From: Pseudomonadota bacterium
GTDB lineage: Bacteria; Pseudomonadota; Gammaproteobacteria; Steroidobacterales; Steroidobacteraceae
DNA: 64,000 nucleotides
Direction of reading: 5' to 3'
Assembly (NCBI GenBank): GCA_023423065.1
Contig: JAFAGC010000077.1
Coordinates: 7,519-71,518, forward strand
This document shows, piece by piece, positions 26,636-35,947 of this stretch. The position numbers and the translations under genes were made by a program. Every line of letters starts with the position of its first letter. Positions within the stretch are counted from its first letter, which is position 1. A model generated the notes under the pieces. It made no database searches. It saw only the letters and a list, made by a program, of their open reading frames with translations, and was not told the DNA's origin.

Positions 26636-28528
26636 TTACCTCCGCACCGCGTTGATCAGCGCGTCGAACATCTGGCCGGAAATCGCGATGATCTGCGCCG
26701 AGGCCGCGTAGGCCTGCTGGAAACGCAGCATGTTGGCCGCCTCCTCGTCGAGGTTCACGCCGGAGATCGCGTCGCGGGCGGCGATGTCGCCCTCGTTGAC
26801 CAGGGCTTCCGCGTCGCGGCTCATCTGCGCGGCGCGTGTCTGCAGGCCCAGGTTGCCCGTGAAGCGTTCGACCGCCTGCGTGACCGAGACGGTGCCGGTC
26901 TCGAGTACGCCCGCGGTCATCGCATCCGCCAGCGCGAATGAATTGCGGTTGTCGCCGACGGCGCCCGCATTGCTGCGCACGGTGAAGGTGTCGCCGGCCG
27001 CGGGCGTACCGCTGATGCGCACCCGCCAGCCGTTGAAGTCGATGGGATCGCCCGCCGTGTAGGTCTGCGGCGCTCCGCCGTTGATCGTGTATGTCGTCGC
27101 CGACGTGAACTCGATGTCCACCGGCGAGGTGAGTGTCACGGGATCGGATGCGTTCAGCACCTCGCCCGCGGTGATCGTGCCGGAGCCGGTGTTGGTGCTC
27201 GCGGCGGCCCCGCGAATCGGCGCGGCGGCCGCGATGCGCGCGGGGTCCGTGATCGCCACCGAGAATCCCGACATCACGCTGCGTGTCGGATGAACGACGA
27301 ACTGGTCGCCCGTCACCGAGCCCGCGCCCACGACGATTTCGAGTCCGTCGACACGGATCGGATCCAGTGCCGTACCGGCGCCGGTGAAACTCACGGAGGC
27401 ACCCGTATCCAGGCGCCGCACCGAGTACCCGGTGCCGGTGTTGGTCACCACGTAGTCGTACGGCGTCACGGCGCCGAGATCCACGCGTGTGGCGCTCGCC
27501 GTCGCGTTGCTCGCGTTCGCGGTGGCGCTGACCACGTTCACGCCGCCGACGTTGAAGAAGTTGCCGCCCATCGCGCCGGTGAGGTCCATGCCCTTGCGGT
27601 GCTGTTCGTTGACCTGGTTCGCGACGGCGAGCGCGATGCGGCCGAGCTCGTTGCGCGCCGGGTCCAGCATCTCGCGGCGCCAGTCGAGCAGTCCGCCGAG
27701 CGTGCCGCCCGAAACGCTGCGCGAGATGTCCACCGTGCCGCCCTGCGTCTGCAGCGCGAGCTGGACGCGCTCGGGATCGAGCGGGTCGGCCGCGGTCGTG
27801 AATTGAGAGGCCGTCGTGCCGAGCACCAGCGGCTGGCCGGTGCCGACGAAGACGTTCACGAAGGCATCGCCTTCGGCGACGACGGTCACGCCGATCTTCG
27901 AGGAAAGTTCGTCGATCATCGCATCGCGCTGATCGAGCAGATCGTTGGGCGGACGTCCGGTCTGATTGATCGCGACCGCGATGTCGCCGTTGAGTTTCGC
28001 GATGCCGCGCGCGAGGCCGGTGATCTCGCTGGCTTCGCCGGCGATGCGCGTGTCCACGCTCGCGGACATGTCGCGCAGGCGCGCGTCGTAGCCGCGCAGC
28101 CGCTCGGTGAGCGCGCTGGCCTGCGCGAGCAACACCTGCCGCGCGGGGATCGACGCCGGCGTGCTGGAGATCTCGTTGATCGCGTCGGTGAAACCCTGCA
28201 ACGCGGTGGATAGGCCGTTGGAAGTGTCGCCGAGCAGGTTGTCGAGGCGCCCCGCTTCGGTCGCGAACGCGTCGAGGCGCGCGAGATTGCTGCTCGAGGT
28301 GCGCACCTGCTGGGAGACGAACTGGTCATAGACGCGGCGCACGGACGTCGCATTGACGCCGCTGCCGATCCAGTTGGTGCCATAGGCCTGAGGCGTGCGC
28401 GTGGCGAAGTCGACGCGCTGGCGGGTGTAACCCGGCGTCGAAACGTTCGCGATGTTGTGGGCGGTCGTGTCCAGCGCGCGTTGCAGTGCGCGCAGGCTCG
28501 AAAGGCCCGTTCCAAGCATGTCAGCCAT
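26636..28528 (-). CDS. flgK: Hook-filament junction protein FlgK
   Basis: This 630-residue protein has the flg rod/hook N-terminal motif (SSLRALQRALDTTAHNIANVSTPGYTRQRVDF) and the C-terminal helix ANMLRFQQAYAASAQIIAISGQMFDALINAV. FlgK (HAP1) is the first junction ring on the hook. The large variable middle is Thr/Gly-rich. Its start overlaps the flgJ stop by eight bases, and flgL follows three bases later. Confidence 0.97.
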   Translation of the reverse strand: MADMLGTGLSSLRALQRALDTTAHNIANVSTPGYTRQRVDFATRTPQAYGTNWIGSGVNATSVRRVYDQFVSQQVRTSSSNLARLDAFATEAGRLDNLLGDTSNGLSTALQGFTDAINEISSTPASIPARQVLLAQASALTERLRGYDARLRDMSASVDTRIAGEASEITGLARGIAKLNGDIAVAINQTGRPPNDLLDQRDAMIDELSSKIGVTVVAEGDAFVNVFVGTGQPLVLGTTASQFTTAADPLDPERVQLALQTQGGTVDISRSVSGGTLGGLLDWRREMLDPARNELGRIALAVANQVNEQHRKGMDLTGAMGGNFFNVGGVNVVSATANASNATASATRVDLGAVTPYDYVVTNTGTGYSVRRLDTGASVSFTGAGTALDPIRVDGLEIVVGAGSVTGDQFVVHPTRSVMSGFSVAITDPARIAAAAPIRGAAASTNTGSGTITAGEVLNASDPVTLTSPVDIEFTSATTYTINGGAPQTYTAGDPIDFNGWRVRISGTPAAGDTFTVRSNAGAVGDNRNSFALADAMTAGVLETGTVSVTQAVERFTGNLGLQTRAAQMSRDAEALVNEGDIAARDAISGVNLDEEAANMLRFQQAYAASAQIIAISGQMFDALINAVRR

Positions 28529-29423
28529 TGCTCATCGGCTCCTGCGTCGGTATCGGCGCCGCGGCGGCCGACTTGAACTGATTCACATCCGACGGCAATT
28601 GCGAGGCCACGGACACTAGTTTGTTCGCGTATTCCGGATCGGTGGCGTAGCCACCCTGCTGCAGCGCGGTCGCGAAGGAGCGCACGTCGGTACCGGTGTT
28701 GAGCGCGGCGGCGTAACGCGGGTTGTCGCGCAGCACGCGGACATAATCACCCACGCTTTCCGCGAGACTCCCGTAAGCACGGAAACGCGCGTTTTCGCGG
28801 CCCGCCATGCCTGCGACATATTCCTGGGTTTCCGCTTCGACACTCGCGCCGCGCCACGAGGCGCCCGCCTTGATGCCGAACAGGTTGTGGCTCCTGCCGG
28901 ATGCATCGGCCGGCTGCGAAGTGCCCCACCCCGTTTCGAGCGCGGCCTGCGCGATGATGCCTCGCGGGTCGACCCCGAGCTCACGCGCCGCGGCTTCCGC
29001 GTGCGGCCGGATCTCCTCGACGAACTTCGCGCGCTGCTCCGCCGAGACGGAGTTTTGCCGGGTTTCGGTGCCTGGCACCGATCCGGTAGAACTCAGCTGG
29101 CGGATGAGCATGTCGGCGAGGCCGAGGCCTTTGCCTTGTGAAAGCTGCACGGCGAGCTGGTCGTCCATCATGTCCTGGTACATGTCGACCTGGTCGCTGC
29201 CGAACATCGGGTCGCCGAAACTCGCGCTGCGCATGCTCTCGAGCATCATCTTGGTGAAGAGGCTCTCGAACTGGCGCGCGACCTCGCGCAGCGTGGACGG
29301 ATCGTTCGCATTCGCGCCACGACGCAGCTCGGCGAACTGCTTGAAGTCGGTCGCATCCGCGGGACGCGACGTGCTGGCGCGCGGCGCGGGCGGAATCAGC
29401 GATGGATCGACGCGTGAGACCAT
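28521..29423 (-). CDS. flgJ: Rod-capping protein and peptidoglycan hydrolase FlgJ
   Basis: This 300-residue two-domain protein has an N-terminal rod cap domain (LREVARQFESLFTKMMLESMRSASFGDPMFGSDQ) and a C-terminal glucosaminidase-type domain from about residue 145 (FVEEIRPHAEAAARELGVDPRGIIAQAALETGWG, then NLFGIKAG). It guides rod growth and cuts the cell wall for it. The two-domain form is the beta/gammaproteobacterial type. It follows flgI by five bases and overlaps flgK. Confidence 0.95.
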   Translation of the reverse strand: MVSRVDPSLIPPAPRASTSRPADATDFKQFAELRRGANANDPSTLREVARQFESLFTKMMLESMRSASFGDPMFGSDQVDMYQDMMDDQLAVQLSQGKGLGLADMLIRQLSSTGSVPGTETRQNSVSAEQRAKFVEEIRPHAEAAARELGVDPRGIIAQAALETGWGTSQPADASGRSHNLFGIKAGASWRGASVEAETQEYVAGMAGRENARFRAYGSLAESVGDYVRVLRDNPRYAAALNTGTDVRSFATALQQGGYATDPEYANKLVSVASQLPSDVNQFKSAAAAPIPTQEPMSNG

Positions 29424-29428
29424 GATGG

Positions 29429-30541
29429 TTAGATCACGATGAGTTCGGCGCGCAACGCGCCGGATTCCTTCAGCGCCTCGAGAATGGCGACGAGATCGCC
29501 GGGCGCGGCGCCCACCTGGTTGACCGCGCGCACGATGTCGTTCAGATCGACGCCGGCGTCGAACACGAACATGCGCGCATCGGGTTGATGCACGTTGAGC
29601 GAGCTCTCGGGCACGACGACCGTCTGGCCCTGGGCGAATTCGTTCGGCTGGCTGACCGAGGCGCGCTCGCTGATCGTCACCGACAGCGATCCATGCGCCA
29701 CGGCCGCGGGCATCACGCGCACGCGCGACCCGATGACCACGGTGCCCGTGCGCGAATTCACGATCACCCGCGCGGGCGCGTCACCCGGCTCGATCTCGAT
29801 CTGCTCGAGCGTCGATAGATAGGCGATGCGCTGATTGGGATCCGACGGCGCCGCGACGCGCACCGAGACACCGTCGATCGCCTGCGCGGTCGCATCGCCG
29901 AGCAGGTTGTTGATGCCTTCGACCAGGCGCGCGGTCGTGGTGAAATCCGGCGTGTGCAGGTTCAGCACGACGTACGGCGTCTGGTCGAACCCGGTCGACA
30001 CCTCGCGCTCGACCGTCGCGCCATTCGGCACGCGGCCCGCCGAGGGCACGTTGACCGCGATGCGCGAGCCGTCCTTGCCAGAAATGCCGAAGCCGCCGAC
30101 GACCAAACTGCCCTGCGCCATCGCGTAGACCTGGCCGTCCGCGCCGCGCAGCGGCGTCATGATCAAACTACCGCCGCGCAGGCTGCCGGCATTGCCGATC
30201 GACGAAACCGTCACGTCGATGTTCTGGCCGGGCTTCGCGAACGGCGGCAGCTCGGCGTGCACCGTCACGGCCGCGACGTTCTTCAGCTGCGGATTCGCGT
30301 TCGGCGGAATCGTGACGCCGAAGCGCACCAGCATGTTCTTGATGCTCTGGATCGTGAACGGCGCCTGGCTCGTCTGGTCGCCCGTGCCGTCGAGACCGAC
30401 GACGAGGCCGTAGCCGATGAGCTGGTTGTTGCGCACGCCCTGCACGGACGCGAGATCCTTGACGCGCTCGGCGTGGGCCGTGACCGCCAGAAACGGCAGC
30501 AACGCGGCGCAGATGATCGAATCACGCAAACGGCGGCGCAT
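29429..30541 (-). CDS. flgI: Flagellar P-ring protein FlgI
   Basis: This 370-residue protein has a signal peptide (MRRRLRDSIICAALLPFLAVTAHA) and the P-ring sequence ERVKDLASVQGVRNNQLIGYGLVVGLDGTGD. It polymerises in the peptidoglycan layer around the rod. An in-frame ATG exists at 30568, directly on the flgH stop. The ATG at 30541 has the better ribosome binding site (AAGGACC, eight bases away) and a cleaner signal peptide, so I used it. Confidence 0.95.
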   Translation of the reverse strand: MRRRLRDSIICAALLPFLAVTAHAERVKDLASVQGVRNNQLIGYGLVVGLDGTGDQTSQAPFTIQSIKNMLVRFGVTIPPNANPQLKNVAAVTVHAELPPFAKPGQNIDVTVSSIGNAGSLRGGSLIMTPLRGADGQVYAMAQGSLVVGGFGISGKDGSRIAVNVPSAGRVPNGATVEREVSTGFDQTPYVVLNLHTPDFTTTARLVEGINNLLGDATAQAIDGVSVRVAAPSDPNQRIAYLSTLEQIEIEPGDAPARVIVNSRTGTVVIGSRVRVMPAAVAHGSLSVTISERASVSQPNEFAQGQTVVVPESSLNVHQPDARMFVFDAGVDLNDIVRAVNQVGAAPGDLVAILEALKESGALRAELIVI

Positions 30542-30567
30542 GGTCCAGGTCCTTTTCAGTCGGTTCA

Positions 30568-31257
30568 TCAGAATGGCGTCAGGGGCGAATTGAAGAAGCG
30601 GTACAGCCAGCCCGGCTTGCTGGCGTTCGCCACCGTGCCCTGCCCGCCATATGAGATGTATGCGTCCGCGATCTTCCACGAGACCACGGAGTTGTCCGGC
30701 GCGATGTCCGAGGGACGCACGATGCCCTGCACGCGCACGTATTCGCGGCCGGAGTTGATGCTGACGAGCTTCTGCCCGCGCACCAGCAGATTGCCGTTCG
30801 GGAATCGCTTGGCGACCGTCACGCTGATCTGCCCGTCGAGCGCGTTGCTCTGCTTGCTCGCGCCGTTGCCGGCGAAGCTCGACTCGTTGTTCATCGACCC
30901 TTCGAGGATCGGCGTGCCGTTGATGGTCACGGGCCGGCCGAACACCGTCGGTCCCGCGAGCGCGGCTTCGCTCGACTTGCTGGTGGTGGTGCTCGCGGAT
31001 TTCTCGGCGCTGGTGTTTTCTTCCAGCCGGATCGTGAGCGTGTCGCCCACGTTGCGCGCGGTGACGTTTTCCCACAGGGACACCTCGGTGCCCTGCGCGT
31101 AGATGGAGCCGTTCGTCGGCTTCGGCATGTCCGCGGAGTCGGGCCACGTGGCATCGAACTCGCGCCCGCCGTCGTCCTTCATCACCGCGCAGCCGGTCAT
31201 CATCAGCCCGATGGCGACGATGACGGCGACCATCAGATTGCGTTCGGCGAAGCTCAT
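30568..31257 (-). CDS. flgH: Flagellar L-ring lipoprotein FlgH
   Basis: This 229-residue lipoprotein has a signal sequence ending in the lipobox LMMTGC (modified cysteine C23) and the core GDTLTIRLEENTSAEKSASTTT. The C-terminus VRPSDIAPDNSVVSWKIADAYISYGGQG is typical. It forms the outer-membrane bushing of the basal body. The ATG at 31257 overlaps the flgG stop as ATGA, giving the normal length. Confidence 0.96.
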   Translation of the reverse strand: MSFAERNLMVAVIVAIGLMMTGCAVMKDDGGREFDATWPDSADMPKPTNGSIYAQGTEVSLWENVTARNVGDTLTIRLEENTSAEKSASTTTSKSSEAALAGPTVFGRPVTINGTPILEGSMNNESSFAGNGASKQSNALDGQISVTVAKRFPNGNLLVRGQKLVSINSGREYVRVQGIVRPSDIAPDNSVVSWKIADAYISYGGQGTVANASKPGWLYRFFNSPLTPF

Positions 31258-32039
31258 AACTGGTTGTTCACGTATTCGAGCATCTGGTCCGCGGTCGAGA
31301 TGGCCTTGGAGTTCATCTCGTACGCGCGCTGCGTCTCGATCATGTTGACGAGCTCCTCGACGACGTTGACGTTCGAGGACTCGACGGAGCCCTGCGTCGT
31401 CGCGCCGAGGCCGTTCTGGCCGGGCGTGCCCGTCTGCGCCGGACCGCTCGCGGCGGTTTCGACCAGCAGGTTTTCGCCGAGCGGTTGCAGGCCGGCCGGA
31501 TTCACGAAGTCCGTGAGCTGCAACTGGCCCACCGTCACCGGCGCGGCCTGGCCCGCCACGCGCACGCCGACCGTGCCGTCGCGGCCGATCGTGATGCTCT
31601 GCGCGCCTTCGGGAATGCTGATGCCGGGCTGCAGGATGTAGCCACTCGAGGTGACCATCTGGCCCTGCGACGACAACTGGAAGCTGCCGTCGCGCGTATA
31701 CGCGGTGTTGCCATCGGGCAGCTGGATCTGGAAGAAGCCGCGGCCTTCGATGGCCACGTCGAGCGCATTGCTGGTCTGCGTGAGACCGCCCTGCGTGTAG
31801 AGCTTTTCCGTCGCGACCACGCGCACGCCGGTGCCGAGATGCACGCCCGAGGGAGCCTGCGTGTCCTGCGAGGTCGAACCGCCCGCCTGCCGCACGTTCT
31901 GGTACAGCAGGTCTTCGAACACGGCGCGGCCTTTCTTGAAGCCGCTGGTGCTCACGTTGGCGAGGTTGTTGGACGTGACCGCGAGGCGCGTCTGCTGCGC
32001 GTCGAGTCCGGTCTTGGCGGCCCACAATGCTGGATTCAT
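31254..32039 (-). CDS. flgG: Distal rod protein FlgG
   Basis: This 261-residue rod protein has the flg N-terminal motif (AAKTGLDAQQTRLAVTSNNLANVSTSGFKKGRAVFEDLLYQ) and the C-terminal helix VVEELVNMIETQRAYEMNSKAISTADQMLEYVNNQL. It forms the distal rod that crosses the P and L rings. It lies 45 bases after flgF and overlaps flgH by four bases. Confidence 0.97.
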   Translation of the reverse strand: MNPALWAAKTGLDAQQTRLAVTSNNLANVSTSGFKKGRAVFEDLLYQNVRQAGGSTSQDTQAPSGVHLGTGVRVVATEKLYTQGGLTQTSNALDVAIEGRGFFQIQLPDGNTAYTRDGSFQLSSQGQMVTSSGYILQPGISIPEGAQSITIGRDGTVGVRVAGQAAPVTVGQLQLTDFVNPAGLQPLGENLLVETAASGPAQTGTPGQNGLGATTQGSVESSNVNVVEELVNMIETQRAYEMNSKAISTADQMLEYVNNQL

Positions 32040-32084
32040 GTGTGTTCTCCTGGAATCTTTCTTTCAAATGTGCCGGCGCGGGCG

Positions 32085-32825
32085 TCAGCCCATGCGCAAC
32101 AGTTGGGCCGCTGCGGCGCCGTTCTCTTCGGCGGTGCGGATCGCCTTGACCTGCATCTCGAACTGCCGCGCGAGCTCGATCATGTTGACCATCGCGGCGG
32201 CGGCGTTGACGTTGCTTGCCTCGAGCACGCCCGAGCTCAACTGCACGGCCGCCTCGGCCGGCGCGTCGCTACCGTCCTTCATGCGGAACAGGCCGTCCTC
32301 GCCGCGTTCGACCGCTTCGGTCGCCGGGTTGACGAGCTTGATGCGGCCCACCGTCGCGGTGGTGTCGGGGGTCTGCCCCTGCGCGACGATCGAGATCGAA
32401 CCGTCGCGCGCGAAGAAGATCGAGGAATACGGCGGAATGTTGATCGGGCCGCCGTCGCCGAGCACCGGACGACCCGTGGCGGTCATGAGCTGGCCGGTCG
32501 GATCCACCTGCAGGTTGCCGGCGCGCGTGTAGGCCTCGCGCCCGTCCGGCCCCATCACGGCGATGAAGCCCTGGCCGTTGACCGCGACGTCGAGATCGCG
32601 ACCGGTCGTCAGCAGCGCCCCGCTGGTGTCGTCCCAGCCGACGGTGCCGTTGGTGGCGTAGACGCGCGACGCATAACCCGTGCCATCGACCGCGCGGCTC
32701 TGGAAAGCGGCCAGGTCCGCACGAAAGCCGTTCGTGCTGACGTTGGCGAGGTTGTGGTTGTTGACGCCTTGCGCGCGCAGGGTTTCCTTCGCGCCCGTCA
32801 TCGCCACGTAGAGCATGCGGTCCAT
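32085..32825 (-). CDS. flgF: Proximal rod protein FlgF
   Basis: This 246-residue rod protein starts MDRMLYVAMTGAKETLRAQGVNNHNLANVSTNGFRADLAAFQ and ends with VNMIELARQFEMQVKAIRTAEENGAAAAQLLRMG. It is part of the proximal rod between FlgC and FlgG. It lies 20 bases after flgE and upstream of flgG in the standard order. No oddities were seen. Confidence 0.96.
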   Translation of the reverse strand: MDRMLYVAMTGAKETLRAQGVNNHNLANVSTNGFRADLAAFQSRAVDGTGYASRVYATNGTVGWDDTSGALLTTGRDLDVAVNGQGFIAVMGPDGREAYTRAGNLQVDPTGQLMTATGRPVLGDGGPINIPPYSSIFFARDGSISIVAQGQTPDTTATVGRIKLVNPATEAVERGEDGLFRMKDGSDAPAEAAVQLSSGVLEASNVNAAAAMVNMIELARQFEMQVKAIRTAEENGAAAAQLLRMG

Positions 32826-32845
32826 GACTAGCTACTCCCCGGTCC

Positions 32846-34072
32846 TTACCGGATGTTCATGATCGTTTGCTGGATCGAGTCGGCCGTGCTGATCATCTGC
32901 GCGTTCGCCTGGAAGTTGCGCTGCGCGGTGATCATCTGCACGAGCTGCTCGGTCACGTCGACATTGGCGCCTTCCAGCGCGCCCGACTGCACGAGACCGA
33001 AGCCGGAGTTGCCGGCCTGGCCGCGCAGCGCCTGGCCCGAGGCATACGTCTCGGCCCACTGCGTGTTGCCGAGCTGCTGCAGACCCTGCGGATTGGCGAA
33101 GTTGGCGACCGCGACCTGGCCGAGCGGCTGCGAGTTGCCGTTCGTGAAGCGGGCCTGGACGATGCCGGTGTCGCTGATGTCGATGCCGATCAGGCGGCCC
33201 GTCGTGTAACCGTCCTGGGTCACCGAGTTCACGGCGAAATTCGCGCCGAACTGCGTCGTGCGCGACAGGTCGACCGTGACGTTCATGTTGGCGGCGCCGG
33301 TGGTCGGCGTGAACGGCGGGAACGACAGCTGTCCGCCCGCCGGCGCGGTCAGAAGACCGGTGTTCGAGTACTGCAGCGTCTGCGGCGTGCCATCCACACC
33401 GACGGGCTGGCCGTCGACGAACAGGCGCGCTTCCCACTGGTTCGCCACCGCGGTGCGCGAGAAATACAGCGTGCCCGTGTGGGTCGCGCCCAGCGAGTCG
33501 AACAGCGTGAGCGACGTCGCCTGGTTGAAGGTGTTCGGATCGTTCGCGTTGAACGGCGCGGTCGGCGGCTGCGTGGCGCTCGCCGGCAGGTTGAGCGTGT
33601 ACTCGACGTTTGCCGTGGCCGACGGCGCGGAGTCCGTGGTCTGCAGGCGCAGGTCGCCGAGGCCACCCGTGTTGAAGCCGCCACCCGCGATCGGCGGATA
33701 GACCTGCAGGCGCTGGCCCATCGAGTTCACGACGTAGCCGTCGCGGTTCATCTGAAAGGCGCCCGCACGGGTGTACGAGAGCGCGCCGTTGTCGGAGAGG
33801 ATGAACATGCCCTGGCCGCTCAGCGCGAGGTCCAGGTTCGAGTCGGTGAATTCGATGTTTCCCTGGGCGAACTGCTGCGTGACCGCGGCGACGCGAACGC
33901 CGTTGCCGCTGGCGTTGTTCGACGTGCCCTGCAGCGAGACGGCGAACAGGTCGGCGAACTCGGTGCGCGAGCCCTTGAAGCCGGTGGTCGACGTGTTGGC
34001 GATGTTGTTCGCCGTGACGTTCAGATCGGATTGCGCGGCGTTGAGGCCCGAAAGTGCGATGCGGAAAGGCAT
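32846..34072 (-). CDS. flgE: Flagellar hook protein FlgE
   Basis: This 408-residue protein starts with MPFRIALSGLNAAQSDLNVTANNIANTSTTGFKGSRTEFADLF and ends with ANVDVTEQLVQMITAQRNFQANAQMISTADSIQQTIMNIR, both standard for hook protein. The middle is rich in Thr, Asn and Gly. It builds the hook under the FlgD cap to a length set by FliK. It follows flgD by 26 bases. Confidence 0.97.
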   Translation of the reverse strand: MPFRIALSGLNAAQSDLNVTANNIANTSTTGFKGSRTEFADLFAVSLQGTSNNASGNGVRVAAVTQQFAQGNIEFTDSNLDLALSGQGMFILSDNGALSYTRAGAFQMNRDGYVVNSMGQRLQVYPPIAGGGFNTGGLGDLRLQTTDSAPSATANVEYTLNLPASATQPPTAPFNANDPNTFNQATSLTLFDSLGATHTGTLYFSRTAVANQWEARLFVDGQPVGVDGTPQTLQYSNTGLLTAPAGGQLSFPPFTPTTGAANMNVTVDLSRTTQFGANFAVNSVTQDGYTTGRLIGIDISDTGIVQARFTNGNSQPLGQVAVANFANPQGLQQLGNTQWAETYASGQALRGQAGNSGFGLVQSGALEGANVDVTEQLVQMITAQRNFQANAQMISTADSIQQTIMNIR

Positions 34073-34098
34073 GTGATGACTCCTTGAAACCTGTTACG

Positions 34099-34809
34099 TC
34101 AGAGCACGCGTTCGACGTCGTCGATCGCGATCTCACCGAGTGAATCCGTGTCCAGCGTGAGCGTGCCGGTGGCCGGGTCGAGCGCGACGCTCGACACGCG
34201 CGCCGCGACGCTGGTCTGCAATGAAACGTTCTGGTTGCCGACGCGCGCGACCACTTCGATCTGGTACGCGCCCGCATCGGCGGGCGTGCCGGCGTCGGTG
34301 GTGCCATCCCACGCGAAGGCGTGGGCGCCGCGCGAGTTGTCGAGCGCCTGCGACTTGATCAGCGCGCCGCCCGCGTCTTTGACGAGCAACTGCACCGAGG
34401 AAGCGCCCGCGGGCACTTCGATGAGGCCCTGAGGACCGCGCGCCTCGCCTTCGACGGCCTCGGGCAGGTAGACAGTGCTGCCCGGCGCGATGATCGCGCG
34501 GCCGATGAGACTGGCCCCGTCCAGCACCTGGTTGCCGCGCAGGCTGTTGGTCAGCGAACTGATCTGCTTGTTCATGTCCGCGAGGCCCGAGACCTGGCTG
34601 AACTGCGCGAGCTGACCCACGTATTGCGCGGGTTCGAGCGGCTTGAACGGGTCCTGGTTCTTGAGCTGCGTGATCATGAGCGTCAGGAAATCTTCCTGGT
34701 TGAGCTCGGTTTTCTTGGCGATGGCCGCATTGGCGGCCGCCGCGGCCGCCGCGTCCTGATCGGAGCGATGGCGGCCCATGGCTGCGTTGATGATGTCCAT
34801 GTCGAACAT
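34099..34809 (-). CDS. flgD: Hook assembly cap FlgD
   Basis: This 236-residue protein has the conserved N-terminal export region LNQEDFLTLMITQLKNQDPFKPLEPAQYVGQLAQFSQVSGL and a C-terminal FlgD Ig/tudor-like region with FAWDGTTDAGTPADAGAYQIEV. FlgD caps the growing hook and is discarded at completion. It lies between flgC (25 bases) and flgE (26 bases), as usual. An alanine run near residue 25 (AAAAAANAAIA) is a small low-complexity stretch. Confidence 0.96.
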   Translation of the reverse strand: MFDMDIINAAMGRHRSDQDAAAAAAANAAIAKKTELNQEDFLTLMITQLKNQDPFKPLEPAQYVGQLAQFSQVSGLADMNKQISSLTNSLRGNQVLDGASLIGRAIIAPGSTVYLPEAVEGEARGPQGLIEVPAGASSVQLLVKDAGGALIKSQALDNSRGAHAFAWDGTTDAGTPADAGAYQIEVVARVGNQNVSLQTSVAARVSSVALDPATGTLTLDTDSLGEIAIDDVERVL

Positions 34810-34834
34810 GTGTTACTCCTCTCAGCCCTCTTTC

Positions 34835-35260
34835 TCAGCTTTGGCCCAGACGCAGTGTCGCGAGCAGCAGGTCTTTCGAGGTGTTCATGACCTCGACGTT
34901 GTTCTGGTACGAGCGCGAGGCGGAGATCATGTTGACCATCTCCTCGACCACGTTGACCGCGGGCGCATAGACGTAGCCGTTGGCGTCCGCGAGCGGATTG
35001 CCGGGCTCGTAGCGCGCGGCGGCCGGCGCCTGCGATTCGTAGATGCCGCGCACGCGCACGGCGGCATTGCCGTTCTCGGCCTGCTCGGCGCCGAGTTGCT
35101 GGCGAACCGCCTCGAAAATGGGATGGCGCGGCTTGTAGACGCTGTTGGCGTCGCCGCTCACGCTCTCGGCGTTGGCGAGGTTGCTGGCCGTCGTGTTGAG
35201 GCGCACCGACTGCGCCGACATGCCCGAACCCGCGATATCGAATGCCTTGAAGGATGACAT
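34835..35260 (-). CDS. flgC: Proximal rod protein FlgC
   Basis: This 141-residue rod protein has FDIAGSGMSAQSVRLNTTASNLANAESVSG near the start and VNVVEEMVNMISASRSYQNNVEVMNTSKDLLLATLRLGQ at the end. It starts two bases after the flgB stop and forms the lower rod with FlgB and FlgF. The length is standard. Confidence 0.97.
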   Translation of the reverse strand: MSSFKAFDIAGSGMSAQSVRLNTTASNLANAESVSGDANSVYKPRHPIFEAVRQQLGAEQAENGNAAVRVRGIYESQAPAAARYEPGNPLADANGYVYAPAVNVVEEMVNMISASRSYQNNVEVMNTSKDLLLATLRLGQS

Positions 35261-35262
35261 GA

Positions 35263-35676
35263 CTAGTTACCCATGATCGCGGTCATGAGGCCGCGGAATT
35301 TCGCGTTGAGGAAAGTCAGCGTCGCCTGGTACCGCACCGCGTTCTCGGCGAAGGCCGACTGCTCGAGCTGCGCGTCGACGGTGTTGCCGTCGAGCGCCGG
35401 CGCGAGCGGCGTGCGGTACTTGAGATCCGGATTGCCGGCGGCATCGGCCGACGCGGCGCCGCCGATGTGGCCCGCCTGCGTGGTCGACAGGTTCACGCCC
35501 GAGGTCGGCGTCTCGCCCGCCGCGCGCGCCATGGCCTGGCGGAAGTCGATGTCTCGCGCCTTGTAGCCCGGCGTGTCCGCGTTCGCGAGGTTGTTCGCGA
35601 TCAACTCGGTACGGCGCGCGCGCACGTCGAGCGCGGTCGCGTGCACTCCGATGTACTGGTCGAGATTCAATGGCAT
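35263..35676 (-). CDS. flgB: Proximal rod protein FlgB
   Basis: This 137-residue rod protein starts MPLNLDQYIGVHATALDVRARRTELIANNLANADTPGYKARDIDF and ends LTFLNAKFRGLMTAIMGN. It heads the flgBCDEFGHIJKL operon. The frame is open 44 codons upstream, but the ATG at 35676 gives the family start and leaves a leader of about 36 bases from the sigma-54 promoter at 35723-35738. Confidence 0.97.
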   Translation of the reverse strand: MPLNLDQYIGVHATALDVRARRTELIANNLANADTPGYKARDIDFRQAMARAAGETPTSGVNLSTTQAGHIGGAASADAAGNPDLKYRTPLAPALDGNTVDAQLEQSAFAENAVRYQATLTFLNAKFRGLMTAIMGN

Positions 35677-35722
35677 GGACACTCCTCGCGTCGGCGTCAG
35701 CGGGCCGACACGGGAGAAGCAA

Positions 35723-35738
35723 AGCAAGCGACGTGCCA
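35723..35738 (-). promoter_or_regulatory. Sigma-54 promoter for flgB operon
   Basis: On the minus strand it reads TGGCACGTCGCTTGCT, a full match to TGGCACG-N4-TTGCW. It lies 47 bases before the flgB ATG. A second, divergent sigma-54 site for flgA is 180 bases away, so one enhancer-bound activator could serve both. Confidence 0.9.
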
Positions 35739-35920
35739 CGGAGGGATTTCGCGCCGCGCGGGGCCGCGCGGGCGTCATGGACGTGTGGGAGTGTGACGCG
35801 GCGCGCACCGCGCAGGTGAGCGATTGCCGCGCGCGGCGGAGAAATTCCGGCGGCGGAGTTCGATGCGTCTCGAATCCGGTAACGGCTCCGCGCGTCGTTA
35901 CTTGAGCGGCCCGCGGGGAC

Positions 35921-35936
35921 TGGCACGTCGATTGCT
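35921..35936 (+). promoter_or_regulatory. Sigma-54 promoter for flgA
   Basis: The site TGGCACGTCGATTGCT is a full consensus match. The GC element is at 35934-35935, so transcription should start close to 35947, directly at the flgA ATG (35948). The transcript would be leaderless or nearly so. Confidence 0.87.
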
Positions 35937-35947
35937 AACTACAGGGC

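Noticed and set aside
30542..30568. Longer flgI starting at the ATG that overlaps the flgH stop
   Set aside because: It lacks a ribosome binding site and puts nine residues before a normal signal peptide; the ATG at 30541 has AAGGACC at good spacing.
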